Assembly (NCBI GenBank): GCA_029263375.1
Contig: JAJCXP010000103.1
Span: 1 to 39,432 of the forward strand
Length of the DNA: 39,432 nt
DNA from: Acidobacteriota bacterium
GTDB lineage: Bacteria; Acidobacteriota; Thermoanaerobaculia; Multivoradales; JAHEKO01
Direction of reading: 5' to 3'
Every line of letters begins with the position of its first letter. Within the stretch, counting starts at the first letter, position 1. Below are positions 22,743 to 30,011 of this stretch, in pieces. The translations under genes and the position numbers were made by a program. Below the pieces are notes generated by a model, which was not told where the DNA came from, made no database searches, and saw only the letters and a list, made by a program, of their open reading frames with translations.

Positions 22743-23435
22743 TTGTATCTACAACACACAAACAAGAACCATATGGGCCTCGTCCTGGCAGTCCTGCTGG
22801 CCGCCGGCCTGTCCGCCTGCACGTCGCAAGAATCTTCGCCCGAGGCGACTGACAATCCACAGAAGACCTCCGCCTCGACCGCGCCACGCGCACCCGAGAC
22901 GGTTCAGGTCACCGTGCCCAGAGGGACGGAGCTCAGCGTCACGCTGTCCACAACCGTTGGGTCCGCGACCAGTCACGTGGGAGACAGCGTCAGCGCAACG
23001 ACCATGACACCCATCGTCGTTGGCGATCGGGTAGCCATCCCGACCGGCAGTACGATTCACGGTCAGGTAACGGGTGTAGGTCCTGCCACGAAGGGTCTGG
23101 ACATATCGGAGAAGGGAGGGGTCATAGTGCTTGCTTTTGACAAAGTGACGACCCCCGGAGGCCAGAGCGCCGCCCTGTCCGCTTCTCTTGCTGACTTCGC
23201 CAAGTCAGCCAAGAAGACCGCCGGCATCATTGGAGGCAGCGCCGCGGGAGGGGCCCTGCTGGGGAAGATCCTGGGCGGGGACACCAAGGACGCTGCCTTG
23301 GGAGCCGTTCTGGGAGGCGGGATCGGCACCGGTATCGCCGCCGGCACCAAAGGGAAAGAGCTGAAGATTCCAGCGGGCACGGAGTTCCTGCTCACCCTGG
23401 ATGAAGAGCTGAGCATCTCCGTCGGGTCGTACTAG
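22743..23435 (+). CDS. Glycine-zipper lipoprotein
   Basis: A 230-residue exported lipoprotein: signal LVLAVLLAAGLSAC (lipobox LSAC), a Ser/Thr/Pro linker, then a beta domain (VTVPRGTELSVTLSTTVGS, HVGDSVSATT, IPTGSTIHGQVTGV). A glycine-zipper segment follows, AGIIGGSAAGGALLGKILGG and LGAVLGGGIGTGIAAG, and finally a second 'IPAGTEFLLTLDEEL' strand that repeats the first beta motif. Glycine zippers commonly mediate membrane insertion or oligomerisation. I use TTG 22743 because AAGGAG sits 5 nt upstream; ATG 22773 has no ribosome site but would also leave a signal peptide. Likely the third gene of the module A transcript. Confidence 0.75.
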   Translation: MYLQHTNKNHMGLVLAVLLAAGLSACTSQESSPEATDNPQKTSASTAPRAPETVQVTVPRGTELSVTLSTTVGSATSHVGDSVSATTMTPIVVGDRVAIPTGSTIHGQVTGVGPATKGLDISEKGGVIVLAFDKVTTPGGQSAALSASLADFAKSAKKTAGIIGGSAAGGALLGKILGGDTKDAALGAVLGGGIGTGIAAGTKGKELKIPAGTEFLLTLDEELSISVGSY

Positions 23436-23489
23436 AGCTGAACCGGAACTTCGATTCTTGGCGGCCAAGATCCCGGATCAGGCGCGAGG

Positions 23490-23567
23490 GGTGGTTTCTA
23501 CCTAGGCCGAGGACCGGCCCCCGGGTAGTAAGTGCTCTTCCAGCTGGAGGATCCGAGGACTAGGCTG
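23490..23567 (+). promoter_or_regulatory. Conserved promoter module B (stress cluster)
   Basis: Block 1 GGTGGTTTCTACCTA (23490-23504) and block 2 CGGGTAGTAAGTGCTCTT (23522-23539) are identical to module A with the same 17-bp gap, and a -10-like CTAGGCTG lies at 23560-23567 after the same 20-bp gap. The intervening sequences differ completely. It precedes the run of genes from 23615 to 25836. Confidence 0.8.
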
Positions 23568-23614
23568 GAAATGTGATCGGAAAACAACGGAAGCCGATCC
23601 AGGAAAGGAACTTC

Positions 23615-23728
23615 ATGCCAAGCAGCACCCACGGCGCCCGCGTCGTGACAGATGATCGCCGGAGCGCAGCGCCTTCCGGACAGACGAGATCCGACACTAC
23701 GCTCGGTGGAACTGGAGGAGGACAGTAA
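23615..23728 (+). CDS. Small hypothetical protein, coupled to the next gene (37 residues)
   Basis: An ATG at 23615 behind AGGAAAGGAA opens a 37-codon frame: MPSSTHGARVVTDD, then RRSAAPSGQTRSDTTLGG and TGGGQ. It is hydrophilic, rich in Ser, Thr, Arg and Gly, with no signal or membrane segment and no known family. Its TAA overlaps the ATG of the next gene (TAATG at 23726-23730), and the downstream Shine-Dalgarno (GGAGGAGG) lies inside it. It may be a true small protein or only a leader. Confidence 0.45.
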   Translation: MPSSTHGARVVTDDRRSAAPSGQTRSDTTLGGTGGGQ

Positions 23729-23877
23729 TGCTCGGGACGATCCTGGCCATTCTTCTCATACTGTGGCTGCTCGGTGTGGTCACTTCTTACACGATGGGCG
23801 GCCTGGTCCATCTCCTGTTGGTGGTGGCGGTCATCATCATCATCGTTCGACTCGTCTCCGGACGACGCGTCCTCTAG
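23728..23877 (+). CDS. lmo0937-family small membrane protein
   Basis: A 49-residue protein with two hydrophobic helices: MLGTILAILLILWLLGVV, a short SYTMGG turn, and LVHLLLVVAVIIIIVRLV, ending in basic SGRRVL. This is the usual size and layout of lmo0937/DUF5670-type proteins, often found in stress-induced gene groups. The exact function is unknown. The start overlaps the preceding stop (TAATG) and has GGAGGAGG about 8 nt upstream. It belongs to the transcript expected from promoter module B. Confidence 0.82.
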   Translation: MLGTILAILLILWLLGVVTSYTMGGLVHLLLVVAVIIIIVRLVSGRRVL

Positions 23878-23906
23878 GACGCTTCGCCGGCGACCCGGGA
23901 GGCAAG

Positions 23907-24125
23907 ATGAATTCACGCAAAATCGCAGCGATCGTATTGATCGCCGCCGGGGTTATCGGACTGGTGTACGGCGGATTCACCTACACCCAGACGACCCACG
24001 ACGCCAAGATCGGTCCGCTCGAGTTCTCGGTGAAGGACAAGGAGACCGTCAACATCCCAGTCTGGGCCGGTGTCGGCGCGATCGTGCTCGGCGGGGTCCT
24101 ACTGCTCGTGCGCGGGAAGGATTAG
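23907..24125 (+). CDS. DUF3185 family membrane protein
   Basis: A 72-residue protein with two membrane helices (KIAAIVLIAAGVIGLVYGGF and VWAGVGAIVLGGVLLLV). They flank the conserved hydrophilic stretch TTHDAKIGPLEFSVKDKETVNIP-like core (motifs HDAKIGPLEF and KETVNIPVWAG), which is diagnostic for DUF3185. No biochemical role is known. GGGAGG ends 4 nt before the ATG. It lies 29 bp after the lmo0937-type gene and 12 bp before the next, in a tight operon. Confidence 0.85.
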   Translation: MNSRKIAAIVLIAAGVIGLVYGGFTYTQTTHDAKIGPLEFSVKDKETVNIPVWAGVGAIVLGGVLLLVRGKD

Positions 24126-24137
24126 GACCCTGATTCT

Positions 24138-24974
24138 ATGAAACGCAAAGTCACCAAAGTACTTCTCGGCGTCGTTTGGCTCACGTTCGCAGCGGTAGCG
24201 GCCGGCGCCAATGAGTTGACGATCAACTCCATCCTGGCGATGCACCGGTCCGGCGCCTCGGCCGACGTCATCGTCACTGAGGTCGACAGCCCGGGAAATA
24301 CCCTCGCCATGACGGCCGGGGACCTCGAAACGTTGCGTCGCGCCAGCGTGCCGCAGGCGGTCATCAACGCGATCCGGGCTCACCTCACGGCGCAACCGGC
24401 GACCGGACCGCTACTGCCCGACGATGCCCGCCTGGTCGATCTCGTGCGCCTGATCGAGACGGGGATCTCCGAGCCCATCATCGCCGAGCAGGTGCGGCAG
24501 TCCCACCAGACGTACGCTCTCTCGGTCAACGACCTGATCTACCTCGAGCAGAACGGCGCCGGAGACTCGACGATCGCGGCGTTGATGGCGACCCGCGCCG
24601 GGCGCTCTGCCGCCCCGGCGGTCGCGCCTGCCCTGCTGGTCTTCGAGGACCTCGAGCTCGCGAACGAGGGGTTCTGGAGACGGGACCGCAAGGGTCGCCT
24701 GGTGATGCGCGGTGACTCCCTCCGGTGGGAGGGTCGCCGCTCCGGGCATGACTTCGAGCTCCAGATCCCAGCCCTCGGGAAGGTCTGGTACACCTGCGAG
24801 GTGCGACCCTCCGAGAGCTTCTGCCACCAGCTCAACCTCAAGATCGTCAAGGGCGACGTCCACCGGTTCCGGGATGTCGACCGCGACACGGGGTCCAACG
24901 CGGCCATCACCAGGGTCGCGGAAGCTCTACGCACCTACTTTCCGCGCCTTCCCTTCGGGGAGCCCGACAGTTGA
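24138..24974 (+). CDS. Exported helical-repeat protein of unknown function
   Basis: A 278-residue exported protein. The signal peptide runs to about residue 24 (VLLGVVWLTFAAVAAGA). Residues 25-150 hold alpha-helical repeats in which a hydrophobic helix is followed by GASADVIVTEV, SVPQAVINAI, GISEPIIAEQV and GAGDSTIAALM. This pattern appears in several periplasmic or secreted proteins without assigned function. Residues 165-278 form a separate beta-alpha domain (FEDLELANEGFWRRDRKGRLVM, DFELQIPALGKVWYTCEVRP) with two Cys. It is cotranscribed with its neighbours (12 bp from the previous stop; the next start follows 2 bp after its stop). Confidence 0.65.
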   Translation: MKRKVTKVLLGVVWLTFAAVAAGANELTINSILAMHRSGASADVIVTEVDSPGNTLAMTAGDLETLRRASVPQAVINAIRAHLTAQPATGPLLPDDARLVDLVRLIETGISEPIIAEQVRQSHQTYALSVNDLIYLEQNGAGDSTIAALMATRAGRSAAPAVAPALLVFEDLELANEGFWRRDRKGRLVMRGDSLRWEGRRSGHDFELQIPALGKVWYTCEVRPSESFCHQLNLKIVKGDVHRFRDVDRDTGSNAAITRVAEALRTYFPRLPFGEPDS

Positions 24975-24976
24975 CC

Positions 24977-25252
24977 ATGTCCCTTTCATCCCTGCTCCTT
25001 CTCCTGCTCATCGCGGCGATTTGCGGAGCCATCGGCAAGGCCATCGCCGGCGGTTCTCGTGGCGGCCTGATCGTCTCGATCGCCCTGGGTTTTATCGGGA
25101 CCCTGGTCGGGCCCTGGGTGGCTGGGAAGCTCGGGCTCTCCGAGCCGTTCACGGTCACCATCGGTGGCCATCCATTCGGGGTTCTGTGGTCCATCATCGG
25201 CGCCGCCATCTTCGTAGCGATCATTCACCTGATCTCCAGGCGCAGGTGGTGA
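24977..25252 (+). CDS. GlsB/YeaQ/YmgE family (transglycosylase-associated) membrane protein
   Basis: A 91-residue protein with three membrane helices. LLLLLLIAAICGAIGKAI with the family's glycine-rich GxxGxxIAGG, GLIVSIALGFIGTLVGPWVAG, and the last helix LWSIIGAAIFVAIIHLIS followed by RRRW. This is the GlsB/YeaQ/YmgE stress-response membrane protein family. The ATG starts 2 nt after the previous stop; an in-frame TTG at 24971 is possible. It sits inside the operon that follows promoter module B. Confidence 0.85.
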   Translation: MSLSSLLLLLLIAAICGAIGKAIAGGSRGGLIVSIALGFIGTLVGPWVAGKLGLSEPFTVTIGGHPFGVLWSIIGAAIFVAIIHLISRRRW

Positions 25253-25313
25253 CCTCGCGGGCGCGTAGTTTCCGAGACGAACAGCAACAACCGAAACAGA
25301 AAGAGAGATTGAG

Positions 25314-25517
25314 ATGTCAGTAGCCAAGGTTTCCGAAATCAGCGTGACCTCGAGCAAGGGCTTCCAGGACGCCATCGAACAGGGCCTGGCCAGAGCGAAC
25401 AAGACTCTGCGCAACGTGCGCAGCGCCTGGATCAAGGAGCAGCAGGTACGAGTGAAAGAGGGTCGCATCACGGAGTTCCAGGTGAACATGATGGTGACGT
25501 TCGTCGTCGACGACTAG
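25314..25517 (+). CDS. Dodecin
   Basis: A 67-residue protein that matches dodecin throughout: KVSEISVTSSKGFQDAIEQGLARA (single helix), then the antiparallel strands VRSAWIKEQQVRV and EFQVNMMVTFVVDD. Trp39 sits at the position that stacks on flavin in dodecamers of this family, and the Gln-rich strand (EQQVRV) is conserved. Dodecins store or buffer riboflavin, FMN or CoA in the cytoplasm. A weak AGAGAG lies upstream of the ATG. It is 61 bp after the GlsB-like gene on the same strand, consistent with the stress-operon context. Confidence 0.93.
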   Translation: MSVAKVSEISVTSSKGFQDAIEQGLARANKTLRNVRSAWIKEQQVRVKEGRITEFQVNMMVTFVVDD

Positions 25518-25545
25518 AGACACGGACCCGCGCGGGCGCTGAGAC

Positions 25546-25836
25546 ATGAAGTCCCACGGCGACAGCTACGGTTTTGGCCTCATCGGCTGGCTCAGCGCCC
25601 GCCAGGGCACAGCGCTCGAGATGCATCTCGAGGAAGTCGCGCAGCGCCGGATCTGCCCTTGTGGGACGCTGTTCTACACGAGCACGGAGCGGCAGAAGTG
25701 CTTGGCCTGCCAGAAGCAGTCGGCACGACTGGTCGACGTAGTGCGGCTCGTAGGGAGGGGACGAAGAGACAGGATCGTCCCGGCCGAGATGGTCTCTCCA
25801 CCGACGCTAGCGAATGGAGAGGTCGGCCGGGAGTGA
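25546..25836 (+). CDS. Small putative zinc-ribbon protein
   Basis: A 96-residue protein of no recognised family. Residues 36-55 contain a probable metal site: ICPCGTLFYTS, then RQKCLACQK, i.e. C-x-C followed by C-x2-C about 17 residues later. The N-terminal part (GFGLIGWLSARQGTALEMHLEEVAQRR) is amphipathic. The C-terminal third is basic and probably disordered. The ATG at 25546 lies 28 bp after the dodecin stop; the ribosome site is weak (CTGAGAC). It could be the last gene of the operon downstream of module B. Confidence 0.5.
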   Translation: MKSHGDSYGFGLIGWLSARQGTALEMHLEEVAQRRICPCGTLFYTSTERQKCLACQKQSARLVDVVRLVGRGRRDRIVPAEMVSPPTLANGEVGRE

Positions 25837-25869
25837 TCCGCCATGCGAGGTCAGGATCTCAGAGCGCCG

Positions 25870-25953
25870 TTAGCGTCTGCGCCAGTAGAAGCCGCCGCCA
25901 CCAAACAGAATTACCAGGACTACGATCAAGATGATCAGCGTCGATGTGCTCAT
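25870..25953 (-). CDS. DUF3309-type mini membrane protein (27 residues)
   Basis: A complete 27-codon gene on the minus strand: MSTSTLIILIVVLVILFGGG, then GFYWRRR and stop. The single hydrophobic helix, glycine run and aromatic-basic end (FYWRRR) match DUF3309-type proteins, which are normally 25-50 residues. AAAGGA lies about 11 nt upstream of the ATG. A promoter module of the same kind as the two others in this cluster lies directly upstream (module C), giving it its own regulated start. It is convergent with the gene ending at 25836. Confidence 0.78.
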   Translation of the reverse strand: MSTSTLIILIVVLVILFGGGGFYWRRR

Positions 25954-25983
25954 ATTTCTTGCCGTCCTTTCTAGACGTCCTCC

Positions 25984-26061
25984 AAGATAGACGCCTGGCA
26001 CCGCCTCCGAGAAGAGCACTTTCTACCCGCGAGCGAAGGCTCGGCCCGAGTAGTTTCTACC
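25984..26061 (-). promoter_or_regulatory. Conserved promoter module C (stress cluster, inverted)
   Basis: On the minus strand: block 1 GGTAGAAACTACTCG (26061-26047; the dyad GGTAG-AAA-CTACT), 17 bp, block 2 CGGGTAGAAAGTGCTCTT (26029-26012; 17 of 18 identical to modules A and B), about 21 bp, then a -10-like TATCTT (25989-25984). It points to the DUF3309-type gene at 25953, whose ATG lies about 31 nt downstream. Confidence 0.75.
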
Positions 26062-26124
26062 GGCATCGGTCCTAAGCAAGGGGGTTTGGCCCATGTTTGC
26101 AATCCATCGTTTCGGAGTCTCGGC

Positions 26125-26958
26125 GTGACCGCGCAATCGACAGCCGCCCCGGAAAGCGCGGATCTTTCCGATTGGATCGAGCCTGCGGCCCGCATCGGCT
26201 ACACGGCCAAAGGGGTGGTCTACGTGCTGGTGGGACTGTTGACCGGCAAGGCGGTGCTCGGGATGGGCGGCGACGTTGAGGGCTCCGAGGGGGTGCTGCT
26301 GGCCATCGTTCGGCAACCGTTCGGCCGCGTGCTGCTGGCGACCGTCGCGCTCGGTCTCTCCTGCTACGCCTTTTGGCGCTTCGCGCAGGCGATCAAGGAT
26401 CCCGATGGCTCAGGAGACGAAGACGTGAAGAGCTGGATGCGACGCGGCTATGGGTTCGTCAGCGGTCTGCTGCACGCCGGGCTGGTGTTGCTGGCTGTGC
26501 GCATGATCATCAGCGGCGGTAGTGGGGGCGAGAGCGGCGGCTCGACCGAGAGCAAGACCGCTGAGCTGATGAGCCAGCCCTTCGGCCGCACGATGGTGGT
26601 GATCGTCGGCCTGATCATCATCGGGGTCGGTATCCGCCAGTTCTACCGCGCCTACGCGGCGAGCTTCAAGAAGACGTTGGCGCTGCACGAGATTTCGCGC
26701 ACCGCCCGTACCTGGTTCGTGCGCGTCGCGCGTTGGGCGCTGACCGCGCGCGGCATCGTCTTCGCGACCATTGGCATCCTGCTCGCCGTCGCCGGGGTCA
26801 AGGCCGATCCGTCGCAAGCGGCGGGTTTCGAAGATGCGATGCGAACGCTCGAGTCGGCGACCTATGGGCCCTGGCTCTTTGCCTTCGTCTCGCTGGGTCT
26901 GTTCTTCTACGGCATCTTCCAGTTCGGCAAGGCGAAGTATCGGATCATCCGCTCTTGA
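26125..26958 (+). CDS. DUF1206 domain membrane protein
   Basis: A 277-residue integral membrane protein with six hydrophobic helices arranged as three repeats of two, each opening with the DUF1206 pattern 'aR.Gy.akGvVY..vG': IEPAARIGYTAKGVVYVLVG, WMRRGYGFVSGLLHAGLVL, and RWALTARGIVFATIGILL. The loops carry GVLLAIVRQPFGRVLL and AELMSQPFGRTMV, which are related to each other and confirm the repeat. Function unknown. I take GTG 26125 because CGGAG lies 7 nt upstream; the earlier TTG at 26086 lacks a usable site. The promoter is probably shared with the module C region. Confidence 0.85.
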   Translation: MTAQSTAAPESADLSDWIEPAARIGYTAKGVVYVLVGLLTGKAVLGMGGDVEGSEGVLLAIVRQPFGRVLLATVALGLSCYAFWRFAQAIKDPDGSGDEDVKSWMRRGYGFVSGLLHAGLVLLAVRMIISGGSGGESGGSTESKTAELMSQPFGRTMVVIVGLIIIGVGIRQFYRAYAASFKKTLALHEISRTARTWFVRVARWALTARGIVFATIGILLAVAGVKADPSQAAGFEDAMRTLESATYGPWLFAFVSLGLFFYGIFQFGKAKYRIIRS

Positions 26959-26985
26959 CCGGCTGCGCCGTTCCCTCGCCGACCT

Positions 26986-27627
26986 CTACTCGAGCAGCTT
27001 GTGCTCCTCGGCGTAACTCACCAACTCGACCCGACTGGCGACGCCCAGCTTTCCCATCAGGTTGGCGCGGTGGTTCTCGACGGTGCGCACCGATAGGCCG
27101 AGCACCTCGGCGGTCTGACGGTTGGTGTTTCCCCGGGCGAGGAGGTGCAGGACGTCGAGCTCGCGCGGCGTCAGCTTTTCCACGGGTGCCCCGCGCCGAT
27201 GCTCGGAAGTGATGGTTTGGTGCAGAAGAGCCCGGGTCATCGAAGGATGCACGTAGATGTCGCCGTTACTGACTGCATGGATCGCCTGCAGGATCTCGGC
27301 CTCCTCGGCCCGCTTGATCACATAGCCGGCCCCGCCGACGCGGAGCGCCTCGTGCAGCAGGGCCTCGTCCTCGTGCATGGTGAGGAACAACACGGTCAGC
27401 TTCGGGTGCTTCTCCTTGAGCTGCTTCGCGATCTCGATTCCGTTGTCGTGAGGCATCGTGAGGTCGAGCAGTACCAGATCGGGGCGCAGCGCCTCGACTT
27501 GGCGGAGCGTCTCCGCCCCGTCTTCCGCTTCGCCGACGAACTCCAGGTCGGGGTCGGTTCCGAGTAGCGCCCGGAGACCGCTACGGACAACGGCGTGGTC
27601 GTCAGCGATCAGAATTCGAATCGACAA
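26986..27627 (-). CDS. NarL/FixJ-family response regulator
   Basis: A 213-residue two-domain regulator. The receiver domain has acidic pocket Asp9/Asp10, phospho-acceptor Asp55 (LVLLDLTMP), the switch Thr in LFLTMHE and Lys in YVIKRAEEAE. The output domain is a LuxR-type helix-turn-helix (LTPRELDVLHLLARGNTNRQTAEVLG, SVRTVENHRANLMGKL). The start is a TTG at 27627 with GGAGG 6 nt upstream; it overlaps the 3' end of the kinase gene by 26 nt, so the pair is translationally coupled. It is the only DNA-binding regulator within the stress cluster and a candidate to act on promoter modules A-C. Confidence 0.93.
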   Translation of the reverse strand: MSIRILIADDHAVVRSGLRALLGTDPDLEFVGEAEDGAETLRQVEALRPDLVLLDLTMPHDNGIEIAKQLKEKHPKLTVLFLTMHEDEALLHEALRVGGAGYVIKRAEEAEILQAIHAVSNGDIYVHPSMTRALLHQTITSEHRRGAPVEKLTPRELDVLHLLARGNTNRQTAEVLGLSVRTVENHRANLMGKLGVASRVELVSYAEEHKLLE

Positions 27628-28816
27628 TCGGTACCTCCACCACGACGGCTGTCCCCTTCCCGGGTGCGCTTTCCAGCGTCATTGTCCCACCCAGAGCATC
27701 GGCCCGTTCCTGCAGCCCGAGCAGCCCGAGGTGCTCCCCTCGCCGGACCTCGTCCGGATCAAAACCGACGCCGTCGTCCTCGACCATCAGGTTGACCCGA
27801 CCGTCCCTACACTCCGCCAGTACGTCGACTCGTGTTGCGCGGGCGTGGCGCACGACGTTGGTCACCGCCTCCTGGACAACCCGGTAGAGAGCCGTCTCCA
27901 CTGCCGCCGGGAGCCGTTTGCCGGCAAACCCTCGCGCCTTGAAACGGACCGTCAGGTCGGACTTGGAGCCGGCTGACCGCAAGTACTGGCGCAGCGCCGC
28001 CTCCAACCCCAGGTGATCGAGGCTCGCCGGTCGCAGGTTCGCGGCCAGCCGGTGCAACCCGTCGATGACGGCGTCCGTCTGTTGCACGAGCTCGGTGACC
28101 CGTCCGCCGCCGCTTCCGCCCTGGTTGATTTCTCTCTCCAACAGACGAAGACCGTAGCGCAGCGAGACCAGGGCTTGAGCCGCCTCGTCGTGCAACTCCC
28201 GGGAGATGTGGCGCCGCTCATTCTCCTGCGTCTCGACCAGCCGGCGCGATAGCGCCCTCAGCTGGGTCGTGCCTTCGCGCACCTTCCTTTCCAGGGCACT
28301 GCGGTTCTTCTCGACTCGGTTGCGGGTGTGGCTTTCGAGCATCGCCACGGCGGCCATCTCGGCAAAGACCTCGGCGAGCTTGGAGTCGGCCGCCGAGAAG
28401 CCCCCGGGCTTGTTGAACAGGGCCAGGAAACCTGCCACATCGTCGGCGATGATCATCGGTGCGAGCAGCGCGCTCTGCAGGACCGAGCCGCGGCCAGGAG
28501 GTGGCGACTTCACCTTGCGTGGCGCCAGATGGTTGGCGAGGACGGTTCGGCCCTTGGCGGCGCGGGTGGACAACGGGCGAAGCGGTCTTGGCAGCCCGTC
28601 CGCAGGGTCGATAGCGAGGGCGCCGGGCTCGAGGATGGCAACCTCGAAGCCCGTTCCGCCCGCCGCGTGCAGAGCGACGAGACCTGCCTCGGCGCCGAGG
28701 ATCGTCCGACATGCCCGGAGGACCGCTCGAGCCGCGTCGACGAAGGCGCGGTTCTCCAACACCGCGCGCGCCGCCTCGAGCAGCGCGGCCACCTCAGCTC
28801 TCCTGCCGTTCGCCAT
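27602..28816 (-). CDS. NarL-type sensor histidine kinase with GAF domain
   Basis: A 404-residue cytoplasmic kinase. Residues 1-165 form a GAF-like sensor domain (AVLRACRTILGAEAGLVAL, SVLQSALLAPMIIADDVAGFLALFNK); no membrane segment is present, so it senses a soluble cue. A coiled linker leads to the HisKA_3 dimerisation helix with phospho-acceptor His209 (RHISRELHDEAAQAL). The HATPase domain has the N box EAVTNVVRHA, G1 DDGVGFDP, and G2 GLLGLQERADALGG. The 3' end overlaps its response regulator gene. The layout is that of DevS/LiaS/NarX-type kinases that pair with LuxR-type regulators. Confidence 0.92.
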   Translation of the reverse strand: MANGRRAEVAALLEAARAVLENRAFVDAARAVLRACRTILGAEAGLVALHAAGGTGFEVAILEPGALAIDPADGLPRPLRPLSTRAAKGRTVLANHLAPRKVKSPPPGRGSVLQSALLAPMIIADDVAGFLALFNKPGGFSAADSKLAEVFAEMAAVAMLESHTRNRVEKNRSALERKVREGTTQLRALSRRLVETQENERRHISRELHDEAAQALVSLRYGLRLLEREINQGGSGGGRVTELVQQTDAVIDGLHRLAANLRPASLDHLGLEAALRQYLRSAGSKSDLTVRFKARGFAGKRLPAAVETALYRVVQEAVTNVVRHARATRVDVLAECRDGRVNLMVEDDGVGFDPDEVRRGEHLGLLGLQERADALGGTMTLESAPGKGTAVVVEVPIVDSNSDR

Positions 28817-28868
28817 TCGATGAGCCTGTGGAAGACCCTACCACCGCCGGACGGCAAGGTCCGGAGTC

Positions 28869-29984
28869 CTACTCTTCCCCTTCGGCCTGCTCCCGTTCGA
28901 GGCTCACCATCGGCTCGCCCGTCAACGCCTTGAGAGCCGCCTTGCGAAACGGTTGAGTGAACCAGACATCAAAGCGATTCGCCAGGAAGTCATCCCCACG
29001 GGTGAACTTCTTTACGAAGGGTGAAAAGTCCAGCGCAGCCTCTGTCTCCTCCGGGCTCATACCCTTGGCTAAGAACGCGTCTCTCTGATCGGCGATCGAT
29101 TCGGCGGTCTCGATCAGGAGATCGACGTACGTCGAGTCGGTTTGAATGTCGCCGTGGCCTGGAATCAAGGTGGTGAAGCTCAGCGCCTTCAGCTCTCGAA
29201 GGGTCTCTGCCCACACTCTGGGCGGAACGTTGAAACCGTACGGGGTGGGCAGGACGACGAGGTCGCCCGTGGCTACGATTCTCTCTTCCGGCAGCCACAT
29301 GACGATGTCCCCAGCGGTGTTTCCGTGTCCCAGGTGTCGAAGCTCGACGACTCGATCTCCCGAGTGGATCTCCAACCGGTCGCTGAAGGTGATCGTGGGC
29401 GGCGTCACCCGAACCCGGTTGTACTCGGAGTGGATCAGCTCGGCGTGGTCGAGAACCGTCTGAAGGTTGTCGCGCATGGAGTCGGGAATCGGCTCACCCC
29501 CGCTGGTGACGCCGGAATCGAGCAGCTTCCGAAAACGCGTCTCGAGTCTCGGTACGGCATCTGGATAGCCGCGAACGTAGTCCATCGGCGCTCCCAGCAT
29601 TGCCGCTCGGGTGAAGGAGTGGCCGATGACCTGCGCGTGCGGAAACTCGTCCAGGAGACGGTAGATGCCGAGGTTGTGGTCGCCGTGCCAGTGACTGATG
29701 ACGACGTGGGTGACGGGCTTGTCCGTCACCGAGCGGATCTTGGCCAGGGCGCGTTCGCTCATCAGGGCCGTGCCGCCGCCATCGAACACGATGACGCCTT
29801 CGCTGCCGACAACGAAGGTGGTCGTCCCCATGACCGGGAAGCGTGGACTGTTCTCCCGAATCCCTACCCAGATCCCAGGGGAGAGTTCCCGGAACGCGTA
29901 CTCGAAGGGGTCGGCGTGGATGGGGCTCGAGAGAGCCGCGAACAAGAACATGACCCAGAAGGATCGCAACGGGATGGCGGTCAT
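28869..29984 (-). CDS. Exported MBL-fold metallo-hydrolase
   Basis: A 371-residue exported metallo-beta-lactamase-fold protein. The signal peptide ends near PIHA. The zinc motif HWHGDH gives His98, His100, Asp102 and His103; later ligands are in LGHGNTAGDIVMW (His and the following region), VATGDLVV (Asp) and LIPGHGD (His). The layout, with a C-terminal helical extension, fits the quinoprotein-relay / SoxH-like or AHL-lactonase-like branch rather than a classical beta-lactamase. The substrate is not known. The ATG is at 29984, 27 bp after the decarboxylase gene on the same strand, which suggests cotranscription. Confidence 0.87.
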   Translation of the reverse strand: MTAIPLRSFWVMFLFAALSSPIHADPFEYAFRELSPGIWVGIRENSPRFPVMGTTTFVVGSEGVIVFDGGGTALMSERALAKIRSVTDKPVTHVVISHWHGDHNLGIYRLLDEFPHAQVIGHSFTRAAMLGAPMDYVRGYPDAVPRLETRFRKLLDSGVTSGGEPIPDSMRDNLQTVLDHAELIHSEYNRVRVTPPTITFSDRLEIHSGDRVVELRHLGHGNTAGDIVMWLPEERIVATGDLVVLPTPYGFNVPPRVWAETLRELKALSFTTLIPGHGDIQTDSTYVDLLIETAESIADQRDAFLAKGMSPEETEAALDFSPFVKKFTRGDDFLANRFDVWFTQPFRKAALKALTGEPMVSLEREQAEGEE

Positions 29985-30011
29985 GGTGCCTATCGTATTG
30001 GCTAGGCGGAT

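Noticed and set aside
26047-26100. Module C block 1 as a promoter for the DUF1206 gene on the plus strand.
   Set aside because: The dyad could work both ways, but no block 2 or -10-like box lies at the right spacing in the plus direction.
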